Shown here piece by piece: positions 48,364 through 60,001 of a DNA stretch of 64,000 nt (positions are counted from its first letter, which is position 1; every line of letters begins with the position of its first letter). A model generated the notes under the pieces. The model ran no database searches. It was not told where the DNA came from and saw nothing but the letters and a program-made list of their open reading frames with translations. The DNA comes from Apodemus sylvaticus (Eukaryota; Chordata; Mammalia; Rodentia; Muridae). The stretch covers positions 53,911,383 through 53,975,382 of the forward strand of contig NC_067476.1 in NCBI RefSeq assembly GCF_947179515.1, written 5' to 3'. Position numbers and translations under genes: made by a program.

Positions 48364-48550
48364 GGGGCTGGAGAGATGGCTCAGTGGTTAAGAGCACTGA
48401 CTGCTCTTCCAGAGGTCCTGAGTTCAAATCCCAGCAACCACATGGTGGCTCACAACCAACTACAGTGTGATCTGATGCCCTCTTCTGGTGTGTCTGAAGA
48501 TAGCTACAGTGTATTCATATAAATAAGATAAATAAATCTTAAAAAAAAAA
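48364..48550 (+). mobile_element. B2 SINE, young-looking
   Basis: Plus-strand near-consensus B2 (ggggctggagagatggctca) ending in an A run. The duplication atcccacta is at 48355-48363 and 48551-48559. Confidence 0.96.
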
Positions 48551-48744
48551 ATCCCACTATATAGTGCAGGCTGGCTTGGAACTCATGACCTTCCTGTGTC
48601 ATGCAACTGTGATCCTGCTCTTTAGGCTGAGATTGATGGTCTTCAACTTTAAATTATCAATGCTAGTCTCACCACAATAATTTAATTTTTTTAATTACTT
48701 GATATGAAACTTACAACTCAGTCTTAATTTGATCACTTCTGCTA

Positions 48745-48751
<7 letters not shown>

Positions 48752-48775
<24 letters not shown>

Positions 48776-48776
48776 G
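48752..48776. repeat. (CA)n microsatellite
   Basis: About 12 CA units. Confidence 0.9.
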
Positions 48777-49697
48777 GCACACATGTATACACATAGATAG
48801 TAAGGTATAAAGATATGCATATCATATTAGGTATGAACACTGGCAGTAACTACATGAAGTTATATACAGTCTCCTGCAAACAAAGATGGGATTAAAATTA
48901 AAGTAGGGGTTCCTTTAGCATCATAACAATACCTTCTTGCTTATTATTTAGTCAAATCTAGTCAAATTGTCCTCAAACACTGGAGAAAAATAGTAAAGTT
49001 TGGGTTGAGTTAAGCCACCAACACTGTCATTATACTGGCCATTTTGTTTGAACAGTCTGATAATGCTGTGACCTCAGTTGGAAATAGAGAAGAAATGTCT
49101 GGGACTCTGCTGAAGCAGTTCTAAGCAATAGTTGGAGAAAGTTAAGTGTCTGGAGTAGGACAAGTCTTGCCACACATGGTGGCAGGAAACTGAAGCCAGG
49201 CAGGCATGGGACAGGTGGGAGGGGCTTAGGTGCTGATGACGGTCTCCACAGCTGGCCGCTGAACACACTGTCACATAGGGGAGGATTTTCAGAGTCTGCA
49301 CCAGGTGTGTACTGCACAACTCAACAATGCGAACAGAGCATCGTTCTGATCAGTATGGCCAAGGAAAGAAGACTGGTGACTGTACATTTCAAGAATGGAC
49401 AACTATTCAAAACTGAGGGAAGACCCCATAACAGCTTTTCCAGACCGACAGTGGCCAGAACAGAATAAACAATGTCCTGATACAAGGAACAAGCCAGAGG
49501 GAGAGTTGATCAGTTTGGCCAGACATGGCATTAGCCTTGTACTAGGACAGCTAGCGGGGCAGCATGGTCTCTCAGCCCTGTTTCCATGTAATGAGAGCCA
49601 TAGAAACAGGTTCTATTAAATGGTGCATGAAGCAGTACTTTGAATATGGAGAAAAACAGTGATTTATTGTAAATTCTATTCATAAGAATCGTTCCTT

Positions 49698-49870
49698 GGG
49701 CTAAGGAAATGGCTTGGTTGGTAGAGTGTTTACTGTGTTTTTCTGTTCAGTTCCCAGAACCATGTGAAAAATCCAGGTATGTTGTCATGCACTTTTAACA
49801 GTGCTGTAGAATTTACTGGGGTTCACTGGCGAGTCAGTGCTAGGATTACAGATGCTGCCATCCTTAGCTT
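49698..49870 (+). mobile_element. B4-like SINE, diverged
   Basis: ID-like start (ttggttggtagagtgtttac) and B1-like end (gtgctaggattacagatgct). Confidence 0.55.
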
Positions 49871-49929
49871 TTTTGTCCATTTCTAATCATACTACAAGAT
49901 GTAAATTATGTAATAAAAGTAAAACAACA

Positions 49930-50072
49930 GCTGGGCATGGTGGCCTGCACTTTTAATCCCAACATTCTGGAGGCAGAGGCCAAAGGATCTGTGCCTCTGA
50001 GGTTAGCAAGGTCTATAGAGCAACTTTCAGGAGAGCCAGGGTTATGCAGAGAAATCTTACCTTAAAAACATA
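49930..50072 (+). mobile_element. B1 SINE
   Basis: Plus-strand B1 (gctgggcatggtggcctgca ... agagccagggttatgcagag). Confidence 0.9.
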
Positions 50073-50118
50073 ATAATGATTAAAAAAATAAAACAACAAA
50101 AATAAGCAAACCACTCTT

Positions 50119-50471
50119 TTTTTAAAAAATATTTATTTATTTATTATATGTAAGTACACTGTAGCTATCTTTAGATGCCAGAAGAGGGAGTCAGATCTCC
50201 TTACGGATGGTTGTGAGCCACCATGTGTGGGATTTGAACTCATGACCTTTGGAAGAGTAGTCAGTGCTCCTACCCGCTTAACCATCTCTCCAGCCTGAAG
50301 ATTTATTTATTTATTATATGTAAGTACACTGTAGCTGTCTTCAGACACCAGAAGAGGGTGTCAGATCTCTTTACAGATGGTTGTGAGCCACCATATGGGT
50401 GCTGGGATTTGAACTCATAACCTTCGGAAGAGCAGTCGGTGCTCTTACCCACTGAGCCATCTCTCCAGCCC
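50119..50471 (-). mobile_element. Tandem B2 pair (two reverse B2 head to tail)
   Basis: One B2 spans about 50119-50297 and a second 50298-50471, both reverse. A single 14-bp duplication agcaaaccactctt (50105-50118 and 50472-50485) encloses both copies. Confidence 0.95.
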
Positions 50472-50715
50472 AGCAAACCACTCTTAATGTCAAAGTGTGG
50501 ATGGTTAAAGCCCATCCTTTCTGTCCCTTTCTCCGGGTAGCTTTCCCTCGTAACCGACCATTTTCAAGGCTGAAGGATATCAAATGCTAAGGATGGCAAG
50601 GCAGCTCAGCAGTGCAGCCAACTACAAAAACCTGAAGCCAACCTCTGTGACCCTCATGTGGAAGGAGAGAATTGTCTGCTCATATGGCATTCAAATGCCT
50701 CCTACCCTTAGCACA

Positions 50716-50719
<4 letters not shown>

Positions 50720-50767
<48 letters not shown>
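50720..50767. repeat. (CA)n microsatellite
   Basis: About 23 CA units. Confidence 0.95.
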
Positions 50768-50769
<2 letters not shown>

Positions 50770-50841
50770 CTACACACACACAAATACATTTACCACAACA
50801 AATACAGGTTCTTAAATGTAACATTTAAGAAATCCAATGTA

Positions 50842-51028
50842 TGGAGGAAGAGAGATGGCTCAGAGGTTAAGAGCACTGGTTGTTCTTCCTGAGGACCCAG
50901 GTTCAATTCCCAGTACCCACACTGTATCTCAGAACTGTCTGTAACTCCATCTCCAGGGGATCTGACACACTCACACAGACATACATGAAGGCAAAACATC
51001 AATGCACATAAAATAAAAATAAGTAAGT
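50842..51028 (+). mobile_element. B3/B2-family SINE
   Basis: gagagatggctcagaggtta head, 'caggttcaattcccagtacc' box B region, A-rich tail. Confidence 0.88.
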
Positions 51029-51117
51029 CATACAAGCATTAAAATAACCCAGTGTAATATAAAACAATATTCTACTTTGAGAATAGATTCATTACTTGGA
51101 TAAATGAGCTTGTATTG

Positions 51118-51302
51118 TACTGGAGAGATGGCTCAGCAGTTAAGACCACTGGTTGCCCTTCCAGAGGTCTTAGGTTCAATTTCCAGAAACCACATGGTGG
51201 TTCACAACCATGTATAATTGGATCTGATGCCCTCTCCTGGCATACAGGTATACATGCAGATAGAGCATTAATACAATTAATACAATAAATAATAAATAAA
51301 TA
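51118..51302 (+). mobile_element. B2 SINE
   Basis: actggagagatggctcagca head, 'gatgccctctcctggcatac' body, AATAAA-rich tail. Confidence 0.9.
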
Positions 51303-51413
51303 TAAAGAGTATTTAAAAATGAACTTGTATTAAAATATCAGTGGTAAAAGCGAACACAATAATCAATATTTAAAATAAACAATCTTTTAGTTACAATAGT
51401 AAGTATAGTAAGA

Positions 51414-51429
51414 AGAGAAAAGAAAAGAA

Positions 51430-51481
<52 letters not shown>

Positions 51482-51484
51482 AAA
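51414..51484. repeat. (AAAG)n microsatellite
   Basis: AAAAG pentamers giving way to AAAG tetramers. Confidence 0.95.
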
Positions 51485-51989
51485 TAGAACCACAACCAAT
51501 AAAAATGTAGAGTTGTGGAGCCCAGTCCTAAATGATACATCTAGGATACTGGTCCTGCACCTAAGGCTTGGGAATCACTGCAAAAGAGGAGGTGGAATGA
51601 TTGATAGTAAGGAAAAAGAGTTAGCTGTGAGATTGTGTCGCCTAGAGATGTCAGAGAAGCCACACCCAAGAAATCTCACCATGTTGCTGAATAACACCAA
51701 CAGATACACTAGTAGTCATGGCCAAGGGTGGGGAGCCAGAGACCTCAACCCTACATAAAGAACTACAGCAACGAAGGAATGCCAAGTGGGAGAAACAGTC
51801 TTCCTGAGGGAAGAGTACACACATCCAATATCAAATGGTCAGCCCTATAACACATAAAAGTAACATTATACAGACAGAGGAGGTTGTGTTGTATTTAGGA
51901 ATACATGCACACGCTCTCCCTACATGACATACATATGCAGCACACATATACATACATAAAAATAACAATTAAAAAGAGGTCATTGCCGT

Positions 51990-52170
51990 GCAAGTGGTGG
52001 TGCACACCTTTAATTCCCACACTTGGGAGGCAGAGGCAGGTAGATCTCTGAGTCTACAAAGCAAGTTCCAGGATAGCTAGGGCTGTTACACAGAGAAATC
52101 CTATCTCAAAAACAAACAAAAAACAAACAAAACCACCCAACCAAACAACAAAACAAAACAAAACAATGAG
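51990..52170 (+). mobile_element. B1 SINE with (AAAC)n tail
   Basis: Plus-strand B1 with an internal deletion (tctctgagtctacaaagcaa). The A/C-rich tail runs to about 52168. Confidence 0.9.
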
Positions 52171-52271
52171 GTCACAAACAGGAAAGAAGGCAGGGGTTGG
52201 TTTACATGGGAGGGAGGGGGGAGGAAACAGAAGCAGGAACTCATGTAACTGCATTATAATCTTAAAAATAT

Positions 52272-52462
52272 TTTTAAAGTTGCCTTATGTTTAATTATGT
52301 GTGTGTATATGTGCTCATGAGTGCTAGTGTCCCTGGGGCCGGATGTATGAATTCTCTTGGAGTTGGGGTTTAACTGGCTGTTGTGGGTGCTGGGAACAGA
52401 TTTTTTTGTCCTCTGTAAAATCAGTATGTATTCTTAACTACCGACCGAGCCTTCTCTCTAGC
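52272..52462 (-). mobile_element. B3-like SINE, diverged
   Basis: Reverse, with 'gtgggtgctgggaacagatt' and a degraded head near 52455. Confidence 0.7.
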
Positions 52463-52587
52463 ACTCAGATTGAATTCATTGAGACAGAGGCTCACTATGT
52501 AGATCAGCTGGCTTTGAACTCAGAGATCCACCCACCTCTGCCTCCTGAGTGCTGGAATTAAAAGTGTGTGTGCCACCATGTTTGGCC
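52463..52587 (-). mobile_element. B1 SINE
   Basis: Reverse B1 (gagacagaggctcactatgt ... gcctcctgagtgctggaatt), abutting the previous SINE. Confidence 0.85.
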
Positions 52588-53512
52588 AATTTTGTTTTTT
52601 TAACTGAATATTTACTTTAAGGGTACATCCTCCCTGTTGTTACTGTTTCATAAATTATCAATTAGATCAAATTGGCTGATTAAAGCTCCCAGGCTCCTAC
52701 TTTTGGTTCTAGTTAGAATTATTGAAACTTCTAACGATGATGTGGACTGTCTATTCCATTTCCAGCTCAGCTATACGTATTTGAATCTGTTATTAGGCAT
52801 ATATACACTTTAAAATATTAGTCCTCTTAATGAATTTCTTTATTTCCAATGATATTCCTTGTCTTATAAACTAGTACATTAGCATGTATGGCTTAGATCT
52901 GGGCCAATTAGCATTCTACTCTCCTGACAGGATCTGCTGTGCAGAGATGAACATGGACACATCATCAGGAAAATGCGTGTGAGGCCTTGAGTCCGACCAA
53001 ACTATGTCTAAGGTGAGACTCTGGCAAGATAAATAACTGGAGCCTCTGTCACCATCCTGCCACCAAAACGAGCCTCAAAATAGCTCAAAGTTGGAAGATG
53101 GTCCTGGATGCATTTTAATCCCCTCAGGATGGAGCTGATTGTTAATGCTGGACTTCTATTATGTGACACACCGCCAGTCTGGGTTAGGCTTCTTGACACA
53201 AGGAAAAATATCACAAATGTTCTATGAAATGGTAAATATTATCCAATAGTTACATGTAATTAAAAATGGAAAACCAAACCACTGAGCACCCATAGTAAAC
53301 CTGCTGCCTCCAGGAGAGGACGCGTCCGTGACCTGGACTGAGCCAGAGCAGAAGCTGAGGCTGGGCCACATGTCAGAGGTGGAGCTTCAGAGACAGTGTT
53401 AAACCAGAGAAGGAACATGCAGGAAGGAACAGTAACGACTGCTGACAAAATGGCAGAAAACACTCGCAAAGGATCTATCTGATGGGCTAGCATCAGAATG
53501 TATTAGAAATTC

Positions 53513-53831
53513 ATCCTAAGTGAGGTAACCCAATCACAAAAGAATACAGATGGAATGCCATCTCTGATAAGTGGATATTAATTAGCCCAGAAGCCCTGAA
53601 TACCCAAGGCACAAATCGCATAACAAATGATTCCCAGGCTCCTGATCCTGGAAAGGATTGACCTAGCATTGGAGGGGAATATAAGGACAGAGAAAAAGGA
53701 GGGAGGTGATCAGAGTATGGATGGAGAGAAGAAGGTTTATGGGACATATGGGGAGGGGGGATCCGGGAAAGGGGAAATCATTTGGAATGTAAATAAAGAA
53801 TATAGAAAATAAAAATATTAAAAAAAAAAAA
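53513..53831 (+). mobile_element. L1 3' end, 5'-truncated (Mus type)
   Basis: L1 ORF2 end/3' UTR wording ('cctaagtgaggtaacccaat', 'gataagtggatattaattag', 'aatgtaaataaagaatatag') with a poly(A) tail. The 8-bp duplication agaaattc is at 53505-53512 and 53832-53839. Internally deleted and non-coding. Confidence 0.93.
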
Positions 53832-53871
53832 AGAAATTCCTTGCACTGAGTACAGAGCCACCAAGCAGCCT

Positions 53872-54092
53872 TAATTTTATTTATTTATTTATTTAATTAT
53901 TATTATTATTATTATTGGTGTGTATGTGTGTGTACACATGGTTGGGGCACACATGGCCAAGGCATGCACATGGAGGTCAGAGGACAAGTTTTATAACTTG
54001 CTTCTCTTGTTATACTTTGGATTCTAAGGATCAAACATAGCCTGATGGCCTTGCAAAGAAAGCACTTTTACCAGTTGAAGTACCTCACCTGC
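53872..54092 (-). mobile_element. B3 SINE with (TTTA)/(TTA) tail
   Basis: Reverse B3 ('catggaggtcagaggacaag' in the body). The tail side is TTTA and TTA repeats (53875-53915). Confidence 0.8.
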
Positions 54093-54128
54093 ATACCTGC
54101 AAATAACTCCAAAACATGGGGCAGGTCT

Positions 54129-54131
<3 letters not shown>

Positions 54132-54194
<63 letters not shown>

Positions 54195-54226
54195 TGATAG
54201 GGAGAGAGTGTGTGTGTGAGTGTGTG

Positions 54227-54264
<38 letters not shown>

Positions 54265-54297
54265 TGTGTGTGAGTGTGTGTGTGTGTGTGTGTGTGA
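54132..54297. repeat. Compound (GA)n-(GT)n microsatellite
   Basis: About 30 GA units, then mixed GTGA/GT blocks. A B1-like remnant ('ccaggagcttaagcccagcc') follows to about 54350. Confidence 0.95.
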
Positions 54298-54369
54298 CCA
54301 TCCAGGAGCTTAAGCCCAGCCTGTAAAGGAAGCATGGTGAGCCTCATCTCAAAAAGGGAAAAAGATGGG

Positions 54370-54825
54370 GAGGCTCACATAAACATGTATTCATGGAAGA
54401 TACAAAAACGATTAACATGAAAAGATCACATACTATGATTAATCTCAAGGGAAATGCAAATCAAAATTAAAATGGAGTGCCACCTCCTGGGTAGTGAAAA
54501 TGCCTATCCCCGAATGGGAAGAACCACTGCTGTGAGAGTGGAGAACCGAGATCCTGATGGTGCCAGTGAGAATGTGAAATGCTTCAGCTGTTAACAAAAA
54601 CTGCCCGGCTGTTCTTTTAAGACATTAATACAGCCTATCCCAGAAGTCTGACGTCAGGATCTCAAAGAGATAGCCTTACCCTCTGTCAACAGCAGCATTA
54701 ACTGTAACATTTAAGGTATTTCTTAACAGCCAACTTATGGGGGGGGGGGGAGGGAGGAACACCCTAAATATTCTTGAGCGATGAGTAAAGAAAATGGGTA
54801 AACATTTAAAGAAATGGTTTCACTT
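54370..54825 (+). mobile_element. Ancient L1 fragment, left part
   Basis: Diverged L1 ORF2 wording ('caagggaaatgcaaatcaaa', 'gtgagaatgtgaaatgcttc'). It continues beyond an inserted repeat at 55200. Confidence 0.75.
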
Positions 54826-55195
54826 TGGCTTTTTATTGCTATGATCAAAACCTGACCAAAAGCAACTTGGGGGTGTGGGAGTATGCTCTGGCACATAGGT
54901 ATGCTGGGTCACAGTCTACTGAAAGCTAAGGTGGAGGCTGACGCAAGGTAGAAGCTGGGCAGGAACTGGAGCAGTGTGGCTTCCTGGCACTCATCACTGC
55001 TGCTCCACTTACTGTTTCCATACCAACAAGGCCAGCTCACAGGGTAACACTGACCAAGGTCAGGTGGACTCTCTCAATCAATAATTAATCAAATATATGT
55101 CCCACAGACCCGTCGCCAGGCAATTCCTCAAATGAGATTCCTTTTCAGATATGTCTAGGCTTGTGTCAAGTTGACAGAAACCAACCAGCACAGGA
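54826..55195 (-). mobile_element. Rodent interspersed repeat inserted into the old L1
   Basis: Starts 'tttttattgctatgatcaaa', 'cctgaccaaaagcaacttgg' and ends 'gtgtcaagttgacagaaacc'. Same family as 29601-29972. Class name uncertain. Confidence 0.65.
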
Positions 55196-55415
55196 ATATT
55201 AATTTACCTTTTAGAAATAAATTTTACCACATGTTAAATACAGATGAAACTGAAGGGCACTGTGCTAAGTGAAATAGGCCAGTCCACCAAGACAAGCTTC
55301 AGATCCACTTACATGCAGAGTCTCAGATAATCCAACTCATAGAAACAGAGACTGGATTCCAGGGATTGGGAAGCCAGAAAAGTGGTAAAGTTGTAGCTGA
55401 TCTATTATACTGTTT
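55196..55415 (+). mobile_element. Ancient L1 fragment, right part
   Basis: 'gtgctaagtgaaataggcca' and 'actcatagaaacagagactg' are standard near the ORF2 end/3' UTR of old mammalian L1s. Confidence 0.75.
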
Positions 55416-55995
55416 GTGTCTAGTTAACAGTTCTGTTAACTAGTCAACTATGCCTAGTTTATGACACTGCCAGATAGTCAACAGTGGCTAGTTAATAGTG
55501 CACTTAAATATTTAATAAGGTAGATAGATCTCATGTTCTTCTCAAAACAAATTAACAAAATCCCATCCTCAAAAGTCAGAACTGCAGAATTGTGAAGGAC
55601 TTTCTAGCAGTCCTAGCTGTGCTTCACATGCTTGTTCTGGGTTGTCACATCACTGCAAGCAGAATGTGATAGGTTACAGCCACTTCACATCACATTCACA
55701 CACTGAACATGGAATTCTGGCGAACAGGGCATTAGTAAAGTATTTTGACACCCATGTTCAGGCATAAATCAACATCATGGTCTCCTCATTATACTGGTAT
55801 TTGCACTCGAGTATCAGAACGAGGCCTTCAGTCAACATTTCAACCATTAGCAAGGAGGGGTGAGGTGAGAGGGCTGCAGTGCTGGGGCCGCAGAGGCCAG
55901 GGCACAGAAGGCAGCAAGCCTTCCAGAAGGCAGCGGGAGAGAGGCAGGGAGAGAGAGGGAGAGGGGGCAGAGAGGCAGAGGGAGAGAGGGGCAGG

Positions 55996-56084
55996 GGCAG
56001 AGGCAGAGGCAGAGGCAGAGGCAGAGGCAGAGGCAGAGGCAGAGGCAGAGGCAGAGGCAGAGGCAGAGGCAGAGGCAGAGGCAG
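55996..56084 (+). repeat. (GAGGCA)n hexanucleotide array
   Basis: About 15 near-perfect units, after a GA-rich lead-in from about 55930. It gives repeated Glu-Ala, Arg-Gly or Ala-Ser frames that are not genes. Confidence 0.95.
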
Positions 56085-56464
56085 GTGTGCTCACTATTTT
56101 TGGCTCTCAGCATCTGAGAAGCACTAGGCCAGGTAGCAACAGAAGCGAAGCTCTTACAGGGACCTTATAGGTGACTTTTCCAACCTCCAGCTTCTGCTCA
56201 TCAGTCCTTTTCTCGTCTGACTGCAGAGGCAGAGAGAACCCCATTATGTACCGATCTTGGCTATTTTTGTCTTCTTTGGCCCACATTCAAAGTGAAGAGG
56301 GGAGGAATGTACTTAATATAAAATACACATTGCAGCTCCTTTTAACCTCTTGTTTGCAGAAAAACTATTCCTTGAACATCTCATGTTGGATAATCCATGT
56401 TCATACCCATAAAGAATAGTACATAACTGCAAAAGCTTATTAGTAAGATACTTTATGATAACTA

Positions 56465-56566
56465 CATTAATGAGGCCAAGACAGAAGAATCTGGACTTGA
56501 GGTCAACCTGGACTACATAATAAGTTCAAGGCCAGCCTAGGCTATATAGTTAGACTCTGTCTTAAA
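56465..56566 (+). mobile_element. Degenerate B1
   Basis: 'caaggccagcctaggctata' and 'gactctgtctt' remain of a plus-strand B1. Confidence 0.65.
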
Positions 56567-57734
56567 AAAATTTTTTTTTAAATTGCAAAAACCATGATGT
56601 TATTAGAGTTTTCATTTAATTTTTACAAAGTATGTAAGTTTTATTAATATAAAATAACTCAGGTTCTAAGAATGTATTTTCAGAATGTATTTTGTATTGA
56701 GATTTTCTGTTGTCTTCAGACTTGGTTTCAAAATAACAGGTCCACTATGTCACACTGTATACTAACTCAGTCAGTCTTTCAGTCAACACCTCTTAAACAC
56801 GTACCAGCTGCCAGCACTTTTCCACATATAGCAAAAAGGGGAAAAAAGATTAGAGTGACGGAGACGGTGGTAAGACCTTTAGTGGGTAGAGCACAAGGGA
56901 GCGAGAAGGCACCGTCACTGAACATAAAATTTCAGTGCAGCAAAAGAGAAACAAACAAAACTCCTCTCGATACATATCAAATGAAAGAGCAGAAGGCCCG
57001 GATCTATGTGTCCCAGGAAAGACCCCTTCATCAGGAGAGCGGCCACTGCTGCCCTCTGGTTGACAAGCTACAGGCACTGCCTGCTGGTCAGGTGCTTACT
57101 ACTTCTCCATTTCGGAAGCCCTGATCACTAGCCTTATTATGGAAGCCTCCTGTTGTGGTGCTATTTGAATTCTATCACCATTTCACATTTAGGAAGCCAC
57201 TGCCTGTATCTTCTCTTGGAAACAGGATCTCACTGTACTCTGTAGTACATGAAATACTCAAGGGCTCTTTTGTAAGCCCAACTCTGCCCTGGAGCTGAAT
57301 GGGACCCTCAGGATCTCCCAAGACTCTCCACCACACTGTGATCTCTGCTGGGAGGAAGGCCAGGAGTCAATCACTCTTTTATATAAATGAATTAACTGAT
57401 ATAAACCCAGAAAAAAACCAGTTAGAGATAATAGATCATAATAAGTAGTGGCTACCATGTTCCTATGTAAACCAGGAACTTGGAGTTTTCTCCCACAGAA
57501 AGGGAGGTTTAGAGATTAAGCATGCGGGTCAATCAGGCAATGGTCCAAGTCACTCACGAGCAAATGCCTGAGGGCAAAGGCTGAGTCTCCAGTCCTTCCC
57601 AGAGCCTCAGAAGTAGGATGCAATCCGTGACTGTGGAGGGCTGCTTCTGTTTTGTTTTTGACATATTTTTTTGTTGTTGTTGTTTTCTCAACATATAGTA
57701 TTAGGACAGAGTGATTCTCTTTAAAATTTTTAAA

Positions 57735-57885
57735 AATTCACTTCATTTAGTGTGTGTTTTTAGGTGCATAGGTACTATGGCATACAATTGGTTCTCTACT
57801 TCCATCATGTAGATCCCAGAAATAAAATCCTCAGCCAGGAACCAAGGAGGTACCTTTACCCAGGGAGCCATCTCATCAGCTCAGA
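57735..57885 (-). mobile_element. B3-like SINE, diverged
   Basis: Reverse, with 'acctttacccagggagccat' at the head. Confidence 0.6.
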
Positions 57886-57971
57886 ATAGAGTACCGCTTA
57901 AAAGAATTTGGTTAGAAATACATTCAATTTTCATGTTGATTAAAGTTTATATACATAGAGAAATATAACAT

Positions 57972-57973
<2 letters not shown>

Positions 57974-58003
<30 letters not shown>
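57974..58003. repeat. (TA)n microsatellite, first block
   Basis: Uninterrupted TA dinucleotides. A second TA block plus (CA)n lies at 58056-58108. Confidence 0.95.
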
Positions 58004-58005
<2 letters not shown>

Positions 58006-58050
58006 TGCGCTCTCTTGATGAAGGGGTCTTTTCTGAGACATACAGATCCA

Positions 58051-58055
<5 letters not shown>

Positions 58056-58108
<53 letters not shown>
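58056..58108. repeat. (TA)n-(CA)n microsatellite
   Basis: TA block running into about 13 CA units. Confidence 0.95.
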
Positions 58109-59197
58109 TTTATATGTCAATTATAAATAAAAACTAAAACTTATGTGATGTTATGGAATGGGTCTACATGTCTAATGCTCACATCATGGTAACCATGCCT
58201 CTGCAATGTCTGCTTCATTTCACTTTTTGGTAAAAACATCTAGAGTCCCTTCCTCTAGTTCTTTGGAATTATGCTCAAATTTATATTGCCATCTTATCAA
58301 GCTTTACAGAGCGTGGTACACTTATTGCTAAAATGATAACCTCCCTAAGATATAGTAGCCTTTCTATGATGTAAGAACAACAGAGGGAGGGAAGAGAAGA
58401 GAACGAGAGAGGGAGAGGAGGGGTCGGGAGGAGAGGAAAAGGTTACATAATAGCAGAATCCATTTTTTAATTTTTCTCCTCCAAATCCCCAGTCACGGGT
58501 CCAGCTGCTCAGAGTGGCTTCCCCCTTGGTGAGTGCTTTCACCAAAGGTAACGGCCATTCTTGCATTCACCCCAAAATCAGACCTGACAGCTGTGCACGC
58601 CGCTGAGCAGCATTATGTAACAAGCAGCTCAAGAGGCTGGAGAGAAAAGCACACTGAATGGAGGCTTTGGTGAGGGCCCAGGTCACTCTGAAAACACTCC
58701 ACTGAGACAAAGCTGCAGGCAGACCACATGACGGCAATCATGGAAGCAGTTCAGTGTTCCCACAGTAGAGCTAACTGCACATGTGTCCCAGAGGCAGTGC
58801 CCTTCTACACCAGCATCTATATGGAGCTAGCTCCTGCTAGGGCTGAAGTTCTTTCAGGGACATTCCCTGAAATCAAGTAGGACCCTTTCTTTTTTCTGAA
58901 AACATTTTTGAAAATGTTATGCCTCATGCACATTTAAAAATAACAAGAATTATTTTTAATAGGATGAGTCAAATTCTGAGACTTCTGACCTTATTAGTGA
59001 TTGTAAAGACTGTAGAATGCTTCACTGTAAAAAGAATATATCTAATAAAAGAAAGCCCTTTTTGGCATGGACAGTGTTAAAGAAGAGGTCTCAGCTGGGT
59101 TTCATCTGCTAGCTACAGAGAAAGAAGTCTCCCACATTGTATGTTCTTAAAACAAAATAGAACAGAAAAAAAAAAAACTCAAACAAAAACAAGTATG

Positions 59198-59292
59198 CTG
59201 AGGCCAGGGGAGAGCTCACTGGTAGAGTGTTTGCCTGGCAGGTGCAAGGTTCTAGGCTCAGTTTCCAGTCCTGGTGGTGGTGAGGGTCACAA
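59198..59292 (+). mobile_element. ID/B4-type SINE
   Basis: 'tcactggtagagtgtttgcc' and 'gttctaggctcagtttccag' give an ID-like head and box B. Confidence 0.75.
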
Positions 59293-59820
59293 TCGATCAC
59301 ACAGTTAATACTTTCTGGATGCACAGGATTTATTTCTTATAAAGCTATGTGGAAAAAAAAAACCAACCCTAAAAGCTACAATCTGCAGGAGAGGGGAAAG
59401 TATATGCTTGTTGATGCAAATTCTTCAACAGACCCGTTTACTTCTAACCGACACTGATAGGAAGCATTTACAAAACCTGATTTAGGGATACAAGGATCAT
59501 CTCCTAGGCCTGCTTTGCCTATGAGGTGCACCTCTTTGAAGGTACTTTGGAAGTCCCAGAATTTCTAGAATATGCGGATGATTCTTCCCTTCAAACTTAA
59601 TAGACATTTTGTGGGCCTTTTTCTTGGCAAAAGACCTGTAAGACCAGGCTATAAATCACCAAAACTCAGCAGCGTGCAGGTATTTATTTGTTTGTTTAAT
59701 TATTTTTGGTTTATAAGTGGACACTGTGGCTAAAACTGGATGTACATATTTCCATTTTCTGCCAACTTTTCATTTGTTGAACTGTCTCAATTCCATTTTA
59801 AAGCAAAAATATTGGTTGAA

Positions 59821-60001
59821 CCAAAGTGTAGAGGAATACCAGGACAGGGAAGCTGGGGAGGGTTGATTGGGGAAAGGGAGCTGGCTTATGGGATTTTCAG
59901 GAAGGGAGGAATCAGGAAAGGGAACAACATTTGGAATGTAAATAAAGAATATATCTAATAAAAACAAAACAAAACAAAACAAAAAACAAAAAGGAAAAAC
60001 C
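59821..60001 (+). mobile_element. L1 3' end, 5'-truncated (Mus type)
   Basis: Last part of the L1 3' UTR ('ggaatgtaaataaagaatat') with an (AAAAC)n tail. The 12-bp duplication atattggttgaa is at 59809-59820 and 60002-60013. Confidence 0.96.

Noticed and set aside
48364..48440. tRNA-like box A/B sequences as tRNA genes
   Set aside because: They are heads of B2 SINEs (repeated many times in the window), not folded functional tRNAs.
56672..57124. 150-codon plus-strand frame in the large intron
   Set aside because: No family resemblance, antisense to Chn1, and it contains a weak ancient-repeat-like stretch and the inverted 50-bp word. Nothing supports translation.
53513..60001. Active L1 elements
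   Set aside because: Both Mus-type L1s are a few hundred bases of 3' end only, with no ORF1 or ORF2.
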